Source: Dillenia suffruticosa (lineage: Eukaryota; Streptophyta; Magnoliopsida; Dilleniales; Dilleniaceae). Taken from it: a DNA stretch of 64,000 nucleotides. Both the position numbers and the translations under genes were made by a program. Each line of letters begins with the position of its first letter. Within the stretch, counting starts at the first letter, position 1. Positions 1-11,099 of the stretch are shown here, in pieces. Where the stretch lies: NCBI GenBank assembly GCA_033439265.1, contig JAVTVX010000005.1:816001-880000 (forward strand). Direction: 5' to 3'. The notes beneath the pieces were generated by a model, which saw nothing but the letters and a program-made list of their open reading frames with translations, made no database searches and was not told the origin of the DNA.

Positions 1-477
1 TGAATTTGGTCTCGTGGTATTGGAAAAATACCCTTAAAATCACTGGCCTGAACTGTGTCACGTTTTTCAATTGATGTATGGCTATTTCCAATCATTCATT
101 TTATAAATCCCGCCATTTTATACACAATTGCACCGGACAACATTTCTAATTATAATTTAAGTATTTGATTCGTACTCAAGAATCGGAATCGAATTCTAAT
201 ATTAACTATTTGATTTAAATTTTTTTAATAGATATGATTATCATTTTTAATATTTGGTTTGTATATTTTTGAAATGAAAATCATATAAATATCAATTTTA
301 TTCTTTATAAAAAATGTTTCAAAATTAATATTTTTAAAATTTTATTTTATTTTCTAAAATTAAAATTAAAATTATTATTTATTTTATTTTCTTTAATTTA
401 ATTTTATTTTAAAAATTAAAATTAAAATAAGTTTTAAAATATTTTAATTTTTAAAATGTTTTAAAATCAATTTTGTC
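1..477. other. AT-rich intergenic DNA without a gene
   Basis: Very AT-rich sequence made of short A/T runs, with no open frame that looks coded. The stretch from about 190 to 460 is almost pure A/T and ends where the foldback element begins. Confidence 0.6.
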
Positions 478-820
478 CCGGATGATGTCTGATAAGAGAG
501 CTTTGTGCGGATGTGGCCTCGAAAGAAAAAAACATTTAAAACATCTCCCCGCGATATACTAATTTAAAAAATATCACATGTCAAGTTTTTAAAACTCGAC
601 ATGTACTATTTATGAAATAGTATCATATCGAGTTTTCGACATGATATTGTTCATAATTATCTCATGTCGAGTTTTCAAAACTCGTCATAGGTATTATATA
701 TGTCGAGTTTTGAAAATTCGATATCATGTGTTAATTTTAAAATATTTTTACTAGGATGTTTTATTTTTTTATTTTTTCTTCAAGGCCATGTCCGCACAAA
801 GCTCTCCGATGAGATAATGT
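478..820. mobile_element. Foldback (long inverted-repeat) MITE-like element
   Basis: The two ends are inverted copies of each other. GAGAGCTTTGTGCGGATGTG lies at about 496-515, and its reverse complement CATGTCCGCACAAAGCTCTC, with one difference, lies at about 787-806. The similarity continues inward through A-rich sequence and a CACATG/TCGA block. Inside are three smaller near-palindromes built on TCGAGTTTT/AAAACTCGA (577-603, about 664-688 and 700-726) and TACTATTTATGAAATAGTA at 604-622. No protein is encoded. The outer ends and target-site duplication are not clear, so the boundaries are approximate. The family is not recognised; a small non-autonomous DNA transposon is the simplest reading. 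Confidence 0.65.
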
Positions 821-1356
821 TCTTCTGGCTGCGACTCGAGTGGGTTCTTCCGATTTGTGATCATCGGCTTGCTTTCGGATCTGGTAGAGACGCAGCTTCA
901 ATAGATCTGATTTGAGTGCGAGAACAGATCTTCGCCCAAATTGACCCAATTGAGAATTTGAAAAAAAACCCTAAAATAGAAAAGGCCACAAACGTCATTC
1001 GAGCTCACCTGAGAGAACTTACAACTTTGGCAAAAAAGCAAAAAGCATTCTTCAATTTCTCATCACATTCTTTAGAATTTGGTTTTTTTCCTTTTCACCA
1101 AAATGGCATTCCGATTCCCAGAGCATCCTCACTTTGAGAAAAATGGATTAATGAAAATGTTGCCAGAGTACATTGATTTTGGTTTTTTCCTTCACATTCT
1201 TGAATTTCTCCCGATCACAATCGTCCCACCAATGTCAAGAAAAGGTCAGAAAAACCCAATTGAGAACATGATCTTCCAGAAACCCTAACAGGTGGGTTTC
1301 ATACTGATTCCCCACTATGGCCTTTTCTGGCTACTTCACTCCAACTGAGAGAGAGA

Positions 1357-1530
1357 GAGAGATGTTAGGGTTTCTGATCACTTGAGTAGTCGTGAAGATC
1401 TGTCCAAGGCATTCGAGCTTGCAAACAAATTGAGGACGGACCGTTGTAATTTGAAGCAGAACTTGATTGGCCTTCACAATCATCTCACCTATCTCACTGA
1501 CAGGATCGAATGGAAGGGCAAAAAATGAGA
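1357..1530 (+). pseudogene. Possible gene fragment with a short coiled-coil-like open frame
   Basis: An open frame at 1382-1528 reads like real coding sequence (LSSREDLSKAFELANKLR, then a Cys, several Leu/His and a closing WKGKK before a TGA). It is amphipathic and helix-prone, follows a GA run, and has no ATG of its own in frame. The preceding 800-1350 looks like a decayed leader, with AAACCCTA motifs and repeated TTTGGTTTTTTCC segments. No family was recognised. It may be one exon of a gene duplicated from elsewhere, or chance. Confidence 0.3.
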
Positions 1531-1904
1531 AGGAATTTTTCTTGGGTTTCATCCGTGGGTTTCGATCCAAATCTATCAATTTACTTGGGTTTCAATTAAC
1601 TCAAACATTAGAGGTTTCATGCCCATTCCTTCATTCCCATTCTATTAAACCAAATAATTTATATAAGTTTCAATCTCATTCCTGATTCCTATACCTCTTA
1701 ACCAAACACCAACTCATACTCGCAAACAGATCTATGCTCGAACCATAGATATATCTTGCATTTGCTTTTATTATGTAACTGCAAATTCTATGTACATTCA
1801 AAATGATCTTTTCTACACTCCAAGCTCGTAGCGATTAAAATTTACAACAAAGTTGATGCTAACTCTTCTTTAAAGAATCTAATTACCACTAACCTGACCA
1901 CAGA

Positions 1905-2598
1905 CGAAAGAAAACTGGTCTCACACCGAGACCTGGAAGATTAAGAGGAAGAAGCTTCAATGTTTTATACGTCAAACACCAGGTCACTAGTATGAAGTTA
2001 GGGCACAGAAGATGAAGATGAGAAGTCTTGTATGTGTTTCTCATTGAGATTAAGAACCACCTAACCACACTGCAATTCAGGGAGCAAAGATGAAGGCGAA
2101 GTTAATGATGTAGCTTCAGTGGGTTTCTCATTGAGATCAACATAGAACATCTGATCACTGCGCAATTCGGGCACCAAAGATGAAGGCGAAGTTAATGGTA
2201 AAGCTTCAGTGGGATTCTACACCCATCTGCAATTCAGACAATGAAAACGAATATGTATTATTGGTCCTAGCATTAGCATTTGCTGTCTCCTTGTCAACAG
2301 ACCTCTCTCCTAGTGTTTTCGCTGCTTCCGTCCTCGGACTCTGTAAACATTCAAGAAGAGGTTTGTTGGTCCGCTTGCCCTTCTTTCCCCACTTGGGAAC
2401 AAACTGAGATGGATCAATGCCTGAAGCAGTAGTTGAAGATGATTGTAACGACTCCCTGGTTGTGCTGTTCGGTTTCTTGTTGCGGCAAACATGAAAAACA
2501 TGCTGTTTTTCTCGCTTGTTGATTCTAATCATTTCATTGTCATTGTTAGGTGAAGTATTGCCTTTCTTGTTCCCAAGAAGCCCTTGGCTTCTCTCCAT
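1905..2598 (-). CDS. Hypothetical gene or decaying gene with DLNE-coding tandem repeats
   Basis: On the minus strand an ATG at 2598 opens a 130-codon frame rich in Lys, Arg, Ser and Thr (for example SQFVPKWGKKGKRTNKPLLE). It ends at 2206, inside a repeated tract. A GA-rich segment (2665-2691) sits upstream, as in many plant leaders. The following sequence, to about 1950, contains three tandem units of about 65-100 bp, each with GAATTGC at one edge. In another frame the middle unit reads DQMFYVDLNEKPTEAT and the last NLNEKHIQDF. The first unit is shorter and out of phase with the next, so the frame is lost there unless splicing restores it. DLN is a core of EAR repression motifs, but no family was recognised. 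This may be a real spliced gene or a pseudogene. Confidence 0.35.
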
Positions 2599-2899
2599 TA
2601 TTCACCTTTCCTGATAGTTTAATGCTTCTTCCAGATCAGAATTCACCATTAGCTTTATTCCATCTCTCTCTCTCTCTCTCACTCTCTCTCACAGAGTTTC
2701 TTTTTATATGGAACTTGGACTATGGATTGAGGTTTGGTGGGTTCTTAAAATTGTCTTCATATACTATGTTGAAACTAAGCACTGAAGTTCTGTTTTGGCA
2801 ATGGTCATCGAATCAACCTACTCCTGTGAATATATGTGACTCTGCTGGACTAGTGAGTCTTCGTCCCGTGCAATTGTTGACCAGCTTTGTTATGTAATA

Positions 2900-4135
2900 G
2901 CTAAATATAAAAAGTCAGAATTTCCCATATATACCAACTGGTCAAGATATATGATACTACAGTTTGTCCCTGAGCGTGCCCATCGGTCACAACTCCTCCC
3001 CAACCCCGTGATCCGATCGTGTAAAAAAAAAAAAAAAAAAAAATTTGATATCATAGTTTAATTTACTTATCCTGTACGTGCACGTACAATCAAATTCTCA
3101 TGTAGCTTCTTCCATTTACTTATTTATTTATATATTTAAATACCCAATACGAATAATATAATGTAATATCTCATATTAAAATTAGTCATTTCATATTTTT
3201 GGTCATTTGAGTTCGCAATTACCTAGCTAAGGCATTTGTGAAAAGAAAAGCAAACATTTTGCCATATATGTTATTACGTTTTTACCCCTAAGCGTTTGGT
3301 AATTACCTCCCTTTTCTTTTTCCGACATAACTTTGTTTTGTTTTGTTTTATTTTGTTTTTTCTTGGTTCATTACAAATTTATTATTTCAATTTCTTTTTT
3401 ATACTATGAAGTATGAAATGAAATACCTCCTTTTTTGTAAATGAAATAAAATATTTTAGAATTTTATAAAAATTTTCAACATTTTCCTACTTGGCATCAT
3501 TAACGATGTTTGAAGGGAAGGGGGTAAAAGATTATTCCCTTAAATTTCTTCTCCTTTTAAGGATGTGTGACATCCGCACTTTTTCCTTTTTAAATTTTTA
3601 TTGGGATAGGGGTTAGGGTAACACAAGTGAAAAATAGAAAAAATTTAAAACAAATGCCTAACGGAAAAAAAAAATTAATTTTTTAGAGAGAGAGAGAGAG
3701 AGAAAAAACTAATTAATTTGGTTTTAAATAGAAAAATTAAATTTAAAACCAGGGATAAAATTAAAAATTCATATATTTAGAGAGATGAAATTTAAAATAA
3801 TTTAATATTTTATAAAGAAAATTAATTAGTTTAATTTTTTAGAGAGAAAAGCTGGCAAGTATAGAATGGAAATTTCATTATGGATATTATGGGAACTTAA
3901 AATCCATATGTTTAGAAAGAAGAAATATAAACTGAATTGATTTTTGAGAGTGTATTAGTTTTAAAGAAAGAAAAAAAAAAAAACCCACTAAAGTTGATTC
4001 TTTAAAAAAAAAAAACCTTAAAATCGATGTATTTAAAAAGAGAAAATATCAAATAAACAAAATTATCAAATATATAAATTGATTCTTTAAGTAAAGAACA
4101 TTAATATACTTAATTTTTAGAGAAATAAAAATTAA
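2900..4135. other. AT-rich intergenic DNA without a gene
   Basis: No coding-like frame is present. The stretch holds homopolymer A/T runs (for example 3020-3042), a short GA microsatellite (3686-3702) and several loosely similar AAAATTAATT/TTTAGAGAGA segments between 3650 and 4140 that look like local low-order repetition. Confidence 0.55.
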
Positions 4136-4139
4136 TTAC

Positions 4140-4790
4140 TCATGAAAGAACTCTTTAGGAAACTCTTAATGATTTGCTCCTTTAGTATAAGCAAAAGGCG
4201 TAAGAATAATTCGCTACGAACTCATCGCACGGCTACGTACTCTTCATGGTTTGCTTCCAAAAAGGACATCATTCACAAATGTGATTTGGATGATCAATAC
4301 TTGTCAATCCCTTCACAACCTTTGGTTGCTCATCTGTTTAAGGCTATCCAAATTTAAATGACCAAACTTCGTATCTTCACAGGTTCCCCAATCTCATAGT
4401 TTTCTTTGGTGAGAGATGAAACTTGGAAGTGAGTTCCATTTGACATTTTTTAAGGCTCCATCGTCTCCAAACACACATGACTTTGATACCATTTTGTAGG
4501 AACATGGAGAGCAACAGTACACCCTCACTCAAACCCACTAAGAGAGGGACAGAGAACAAGACCAGGACAACTAGAAACTTTGAACACTAACTTACCTTAC
4601 TTTTCATTCATGGCCAGGGTATATAAAATGTTTTTGTTTTATTATGATACAGAAATCGTAAAATTCACGAAAATACATATACATAATATAAAGTTTCGAA
4701 TACTATATCTTATCCTTTGAGAAAACGTTTGAATATGAGTTTTTAACTATTCGAATGTTTTTATAACAACCGGGTATATATAATGTTACA
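4140..4790 (-). mobile_element. Fossil Ty1/Copia LTR retrotransposon, incomplete
   Basis: On the minus strand, 4790-4495 looks like a roughly 296-bp LTR: it starts TGTA, ends TACA and has a TATATA box near 4620. Directly inside lies ATGGTATCAAAGT (about 4480-4492), which fits the initiator-Met tRNA primer-binding site usual in Copia elements. Beyond it, towards 4140, short stretches resemble the GAG-pre-integrase region of Copia polyproteins (the HLNLDSLKQM type with a following Cys). Most of the element, including the other LTR, is absent. It is clearly broken and old. Confidence 0.6.
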
Positions 4791-5079
4791 TCCAACTGCT
4801 GGGAATTCAAGCTAGCCCAAGATTTCATGCCTCCATCATGCAAGAGTATTGTGGCTCCTTAATTCAAGCAAAAATAAGCATACGATTTCATCATTCATGT
4901 CGTCGATGACATCATCATAAGTGATGTCATGGCTTGTACCATTGCATTCAATTTATTTTTCAACCATTTGTTTTAATAAAGTGTAATTTTTGCTATACTT
5001 GTATGAAATTTGATAAGATTATAAGATAGTTACGAGAATTCAAAAATTATGTTTTAAAATATCAGTTTATTTTCACATA

Positions 5080-6215
5080 CAAAAAAGGTTTATGATTAAT
5101 ACAAATGGTCAACTATAATAAATTCTAACTTAAAAGTTATTTTTCTAGTTGTCATGATAGAGCATGTCTTTTGCGTCGTCGTGATCAGAAATCGTTGAAT
5201 CTAATATATCGAATATTTTCATATTAGGTACATTTAGACAAAATCCCGAGTATAATTGACTATCCTTATCAGATTTATTTAAATCAAGCTGCAGAGAGGA
5301 TGTGAATTTTGCTTCATGATCTTGAAAAGTAGAAAAATATATTTCTTAGAAACAGAAACAAGAGTAGCCTTTTGGGCAGATGATGCACCAAGCAAGAAAA
5401 GGGTTTAGATATTATCTTGGCGAAATCTCGGAAATTAAAATATTAGGGTTTAGTAATTGTTGCAATAAAGAGTAATTGTTGTACTCTTCTTGTCTACACG
5501 TGAATCTGTTTTTAAGAATACAAAAACATCATTGCAAAATTCAAAATGTAAAATAACGTTAACATTATACTATCACCACATTTACTAAAGAGAAAAACAC
5601 TTTTTGAAAAACGTTTATGACAAATATAATCAACCGACTATAGTAAATTCCAAATTAAAAGTTGTTTTTTTTTTTGTTTTTTCCTTTTTAGTTGTAATGA
5701 TGGAACACGTCTTTTGCATCGTTGTGAGTAGAAATCACCGAATCTAGTATACCGAATATTTTTGTATTAAATGCGATCGGATAAAATTCTAGATATTATT
5801 CGGCTATCAGTATCGAATTTTTTTAATTCAAATCAAACAACGCACGTGTATTTCACTTCATTATCATGAAACGTAGAAGAAATATGTATATATATTTTCT
5901 AGAAATAGAAACAAGAGTAGCTCTTTGGGCAGATGATGTACCTAGCAAGAAAAGGGCTTTTATATTAACTTGATGAGATGTGTGTAATTTAAATATCAGA
6001 TAAATAGGTCTTGGAGTTCTAATGTGTTCGAGGGATGTGGTGATGAGTTTATTATTTGAACTATACCGATCACTCAAATTGAATATTTTACGGTAAAAAT
6101 TAGATTAAAAATTAATGATGTAATTTTATGTTTGGTCTGATCAAAGAGCAACTCTTGTACTCTTTTTGTCTGTCCATATTTGAATCTCCTTTAAGAATAC
6201 AAAACATTATTACAC
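5080..6215. repeat. Diverged tandem duplication, two units of about 480-590 bp
   Basis: Unit 1 (about 5080-5560) and unit 2 (about 5603-6215) share the same landmarks in order: an AACTATAATAAATTC-type start, TTTTAGTTGTAATGATGGAA, CTTTTGC(A/G)TCGT, GAAATC(A/G)..GAATCTA, GAAACAAGAGTAG, GGGCAGATGATG and AGCAAGAAAAGGG. Both end near TTGTACTCTT..TTGTCT and AAGAATACAAAA. The offset is about 545 bp and divergence is considerable. Neither unit has a long frame. Its origin is unknown; an old non-coding repeat or two copies of an unrecognised element are both possible. Confidence 0.6.
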
Positions 6216-6219
6216 TTCT

Positions 6220-6388
6220 TTTTTTAAGCCAGAGTAAAGTGAAACCGAAAAAGGGAAAATTGAACAAAAAAAAAAAAGAAAAGAAATTTACATATTCTCT
6301 ATTTTCACTATGCAAACCATTTTTTTTCATAAACTCTCGATTCCACTTTAAGTGTGTTTTTAGGGAAAAAAAATCATTTTAGAAATCA

Positions 6389-6425
<37 letters not shown>

Positions 6426-8240
6426 TTGCAACTTTACTCTTAATTATTACTATCTCTAGTTAATGCTCAATTATAAGATGATAAATTTGACTTTTTAAAT
6501 AGAATTTAGTCGATTAATACGATTTTTTTTTTCTAAAATTGTGGTTGTTTAATTATTTTTTTAATTATCTTGTAATAATTCTAAAAGACACCTAAAGTGA
6601 AACAGAATGTGTAATTAACAATAACATATTAGATGTAACGGTATTCGAAAATTCGGTAATGAAAAACAAAATTACTTATCCATCTTACGTACTATACCGA
6701 ACATCTCAATTTTGGATTATGAGAAGCTCCTATTTTCCCAGGGTCAATTAATTGAACCATGGCTATGTTAGTTGTAAACTGCATACAAAATAAAATTATG
6801 TAAGGGGTTCTAGTAAATGATCCGCAAAATATACATAAATGTAAGAAAAAAAGGTATATATCTTTTTGTAATTTGTCAAAAAAAAAAAAAAAAGAAGCTA
6901 AATCTGGCATTTCTAAAAAAGAAAACGTTAGTTGCAGGAGAATGCCACCATTAGATGAGATCAACCAGACACTCCAAGGTATATTCTGCATCAGTGAATG
7001 CTCTGCAAAAAATAGAGTATGTGAATAAATTCTTATAATTTCCTAAGTAGAAATATGTGTATCTAGTCTATGAAATCTTTTTTCAGCCAAACAAAATCTC
7101 AGAAATAATCTTAAAATAGTCTAATTGTACATTGAAATATTTTTTATTCTAAGTCACAAGCTGTGGGCATATATTTTGAAAAGTAGAAAAAGGAAAAAAA
7201 AAGAAAAGAAAACCCCTCCTAGAAATAGCAACAATGGTTACCATGTGCTAACCAATTGTAATCTATTTGATTGCTTTGCATAATATGAGAAACTAGCTTA
7301 AAGGTTTGTGTGCAGACACTTAAGAATGCTTAAAACATTCTTTTTTCTTATGGGTCAATCTTAATTAGTAAGAAAGTATTTTCAGAAATAGGTGTTCCCT
7401 TTTAATTCGATTTAACCATAAAAAGGATTAATAATTATTTCTTCCCATCTATGAAATAATTATCCTAGTTATCATTTTCTAATTAGAGATTATTTTTGAA
7501 ATTTTGTATTCTGATTTGCAGTTATTAAAAAGGCAGCTCCCTGCCTATATATGAATAATATAAAAAAGGAAAAAGGAATGACAAGAAAAGAATGATAAAC
7601 AGGATGGAAACTTTAGATATTAGGAAAGACAACAAAATGCAAATGGGGAAAATAGGATTCGTACCAATTTTGCACCAACGCAATGAATTTGAAATTTTTG
7701 AAAATTTTTAGTTATGATTGGTGGCATTATCTCTATACATGTTAATTAAATCAATTTCTTATATATTTTTTTTCCCAATCACAATGTGCATATTCAAAAT
7801 ATGAATAATATTGGGTTAGAAAAATTTGTGACATTAAATGTAGTAAACCTTTGCAATTAATGTTCTTAAGAGGCAACAAACTCCATGCTTATTTAAAATC
7901 TTTTTCTCATAATTACTAGTTATTTAGGAGTGAATTTCACATGGATTGTGGTTACATGATGTACCTATGACTTATCATTCTTTGAATGGATACACCACGA
8001 TTTGCTTTCATTAAATAAAGAGTCCTGTCAGCTGCAATGCAATGCATCGAAATCATGATACTTAGAAACCTTACATGAAAATTAGATTAGAATCAATAAG
8101 ATATATCCGGATAACGTCGTATTATGACTAGGAGAATATTTTGAAATCAGTGAAAATTTGTGCTATAAAATCTCGCCCCATGGCCATAGAAGGAGTGGAG
8201 GAACATTGCATCCATTCTTTCTTTGTTTTACCTTTTCATT
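6220..8240. other. AT-rich intergenic DNA upstream of the one-finger C2H2 gene
   Basis: No credible gene is visible. The stretch contains an (ATT)n microsatellite near its start and many A/T homopolymers. The last few hundred bases presumably carry the upstream promoter of the gene that begins at about 8.3 kb. Confidence 0.5.
6391..6426. repeat. (ATT)n microsatellite
   Basis: About twelve uninterrupted ATT units lie between a T-rich and an AT-rich flank. Confidence 0.9.
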
Positions 8241-8278
8241 AGTCTCTATCAATTAGAGACTAGGCTGAAGTTCTCCTT

Positions 8279-8285
8279 TATATAG
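8279..8285 (+). promoter_or_regulatory. Probable TATA box of the one-finger C2H2 gene
   Basis: TATATAG lies about 155 bases before the ATG at 8439. A pyrimidine-rich stretch (CTCTCCTCCTCTTCC) follows at about 8357-8372, which suits a plant leader starting near 8310. No competing ATG occurs between about 8315 and 8438. Confidence 0.5.
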
Positions 8286-8438
8286 TTCACTGGTCTGCTT
8301 GGAGTCATCAAACGCACACCTCTCCCCTAGAACACCGTGCAGCTCAAATTTCTATCTCTCCTCCTCTTCCTCACCTAGGTTTCTTTTCTTTTCTTTTAAT
8401 ATAAGGTCATTTATCATCTTAATTTCATACTTTTCACC

Positions 8439-9437
8439 ATGTTTACAAGCGGTAGAGCTTTGAGAAATCTAGGTGATCACCGATTCTCAAATCATACCCG
8501 TCAAGCACACCCACATCTTCTTGCTGCACGAGATGGTCCTAAACCGCGTGAATGTCTCATATGCGCCCAAATCTTTTCTAGCACCGAATCTCTCCTCCAA
8601 CACTTTACGTTTTCTCACATTAGAGGTAATGGTTTAGTGGGTGAGGAAAGCCACCTCGACAGAAGTTATCCAGGTCTTCTCCAAAATGATGAGAAAACCC
8701 TCATCAGTCGACCTTTCATGTCTAATTCTTCAAATGAACTAGGTATCTCCAATCTTGGTTTTTCTTCTTCATTGCCACCATCTCTGAGGAGTCCCCAATT
8801 CCAACCTCCTATACATAACAATCACCTTGCTATAGCAATGCAATCCTATGCATCTTCAAGTAACCATAATCATCAACTTCACCAGCCTAGGGTTGCAACG
8901 CAAAGTCAAAATTTGTTTCTACCAAAGGAGTCTTTGGAAGATGAACTTACAATTGCTGGAACCCAACTAGGTTTATCATTGCGTCCATCATTAACCTTGC
9001 CCCAACAAACTAAGCCTTCCAACAAGCGTAAGCATCTGTCATCTCCATTGAATGCTACTTTGGAACGTAGTTCTTTTTTAAATACTATGCCACCACAAGC
9101 ATTGGCTCCGCAAAACCAAAAGCGTCAAAAAGGAAAAGACCATAGTTTGGATATAAACACCACTCAGAATGTTACTGGGGTTTCATCGCCGGCAACACTG
9201 CCGTTGCAAGCTAGGATCTCACATTTCACCGAAAGTGTTGCAGCTACATCACAAAGTAACCCATCATCTGTCAAGCAAGCAAAAGCATCGGGTGTGATTG
9301 CCAAGAGCCCTTATCTGTTCATCACAAGGCCATTGATCAACCAATTAGACCAGCCAATCCCAATCGATCTGACTGAAAGCGATAATGAGGATGATGCGTC
9401 AAATGAGATGGGCTTGAATCTATCTTTGAAGCTCTAG
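8439..9437 (+). CDS. Single C2H2 zinc finger protein with EAR motifs, likely transcriptional repressor
   Basis: Encodes 332 residues without introns. One C2H2 finger is visible at residues 39-60 (C39, C42, H55, H60, with CLICAQIFSSTESLLQH as its core). It lacks the plant QALGGH signature. The first 24 residues (SGRALRNLGDHRFSNH) look like the second half of another finger without its cysteines. LGLSL (177-181) and the C-terminal LNLSLKL (326-332) fit LxLxL EAR motifs, which recruit TOPLESS-type co-repressors in plant repressors. PIDLT at 308-312, followed by ESDNEDD, looks like a SUMO-interaction motif. Basic clusters (NKRKHL at 195-200, KRQKGK at 228-233) could act as nuclear signals. The rest is Ser/Pro/Gln-rich and probably disordered. 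The nuclear repressor role is inferred from these motifs; no orthologue is named. Confidence 0.85.
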   Translation: MFTSGRALRNLGDHRFSNHTRQAHPHLLAARDGPKPRECLICAQIFSSTESLLQHFTFSHIRGNGLVGEESHLDRSYPGLLQNDEKTLISRPFMSNSSNELGISNLGFSSSLPPSLRSPQFQPPIHNNHLAIAMQSYASSSNHNHQLHQPRVATQSQNLFLPKESLEDELTIAGTQLGLSLRPSLTLPQQTKPSNKRKHLSSPLNATLERSSFLNTMPPQALAPQNQKRQKGKDHSLDINTTQNVTGVSSPATLPLQARISHFTESVAATSQSNPSSVKQAKASGVIAKSPYLFITRPLINQLDQPIPIDLTESDNEDDASNEMGLNLSLKL

Positions 9438-10650
9438 TTCATGCTTCCTTCCCTAAAATATAGGGTCTCAATTTGGTCTCGTAGTCTCTAGGGGTACATA
9501 AATTTTTGTAGGTATTGGGTAAAGGGTTTTACATTTTAAGGTGGTTCTCTTAAGTTTTTTGTAATTTCTCAAATTAATTTTTACTTCTCATGTACCCTAA
9601 TAATAATATATTCAATTGACTCAAAAATAATAGAAATGTCATTTTGTCTTCCCATAATTTTCAATTTTCACAATTTCAATTGCAAACGTGGATAAGCAAA
9701 AGTAGTAATTGAAGAGGGAGAGAGATAGAGAAAAACATTTATGAGAAACTACTTTCCCATTGAATCAATAGTTTGCTAATAAGTTATAAAAGAAAAATAA
9801 AACAAGAAGGGAAATACAAATTACAAGTATGGTATAAAAAGTTTCGTTTGAACATCAGATAATTATATGTATATATAGAAATGGTAATACAGATATGAGA
9901 TCTGATTGCTCAATAAGGTGAGAAGAAAGAGTGGAGATTTATCCTTAAGAAGTGTGAGTTGCTGGAAGTGATTCATATACTGGTGCTGTATTTTGGGAAT
10001 GACGCGTCATGAATCTTCTGCGGAGGTCAATTCCAAATGGGGTGCAAATCATTTTAAAAAAAGCTGAAATTTTATGTGCTTTATTCGGCATAAAACCGAC
10101 TACCTTGCAAAGATTTGTATTATTATTTTTTTAATAAAAAATTGTAAATATGGATTTCATTTGAATTACTATCCATTTTTCTCCATCAACCGCGTATTCA
10201 AGAATAATACAATTTATATTTTTTATCTTTAAAATAAAATGGTTATTTAAAATATAAATATCAATTATTATAACCTAATTTTTAATGAAAACTATTTTAA
10301 ATTTTAAAGTGAACACTATCAACAGTGTGGTCGTTTCTTTTGGCTAAATGTTGACGAAGACAACCCCAATATATTTTTAAAAAATCTATTGCAAGTTTAG
10401 CTTACGAGCAGCCAATAGGTGGAAATTATTAATTTTTCCTTTTTTTTGATTCAATTTTTTTTTTTTTTTTTATAAGAAAATTTTCTGATAGTCACACATT
10501 CAAGGAGGATTTCCTTGTGAATTTTTTTTCCCAAATATTCTTTTGAAAAAAGAAAAATTGAATTCAAACAAAGTAATTTGTCGAAGAAAAGATAGAGAAA
10601 AAGAAATAAATTATAATTGCCAACCATGGAAAAAGTACAAGGTTGAGACA
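9438..10650. other. 3' flank and AT-rich intergenic DNA
   Basis: Just after the stop the sequence is T-rich with AATAATAATA near 9600, a plausible 3' end for the C2H2 transcript. From about 9700 to 10650 no gene-like frame is seen. Confidence 0.5.
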
Positions 10651-10658
10651 TTTACAGT

Positions 10659-10660
<2 letters not shown>

Positions 10661-10698
<38 letters not shown>

Positions 10699-10701
10699 AG
10701 A
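10661..10701. repeat. (GA)n microsatellite
   Basis: About 16 GA units are followed by GGGAGGGAGAG. A run of Gs follows at 10741-10752, giving a strongly purine-rich strand here. Confidence 0.9.
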
Positions 10702-10874
10702 GGCCGTCTAATTATGGTTACCTTGTTATATTGTTTTTTTTGGGGGGGGGGGGAACCATATGACATATTTCATGAACTTAGCTATCTTATGGAAATGAAT
10801 AATTTTATATGACTTGAGAAATAATAAAAAAATACTCCTTTGCGTAAAATTTCTAAACTAAACCATGTAAATTC

Positions 10875-11085
10875 ATATTCTATTTATTTATTTTTGTTTC
10901 AATCACCGGTATTCAAATTCATACTCTAATGAATCCGGCTCGAGAGTTTACGATGGCTCTATTTAAGAGATGACTCTCTCAGTATAATCTTTTATATTTT
11001 CAAGTTTCGAATCTAATATTTGATTAAGAGAGTTAATACCCTGTTCCACTAGATCGATTATCCGTTGATATTTTGTTTATTTTCT
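10875..11085 (-). mobile_element. SINE copy of the long tRNA-like family (minus strand)
   Basis: Read on the minus strand it has a tRNA-like head (GATCTAGTGGAACAGGGTAT, then AGATTCGAAACTTG, which resembles a B box). A family body follows with GAGAGAGTCATCTCTTAAAT and GAATTTGAATACCGGTGATTG, and it ends in an A-rich AAATAAATAAATAG tail. No clear target-site duplication was found. Confidence 0.6.
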
Positions 11086-11099
11086 TTCTTCCTTTGTTA

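Noticed and set aside
590-730. Repeated TCGAGTTTT palindromes considered as a CRISPR-like array
   Set aside because: Spacing is irregular, the repeats are part of a larger inverted repeat, and the rest of the window is clearly plant nuclear DNA.
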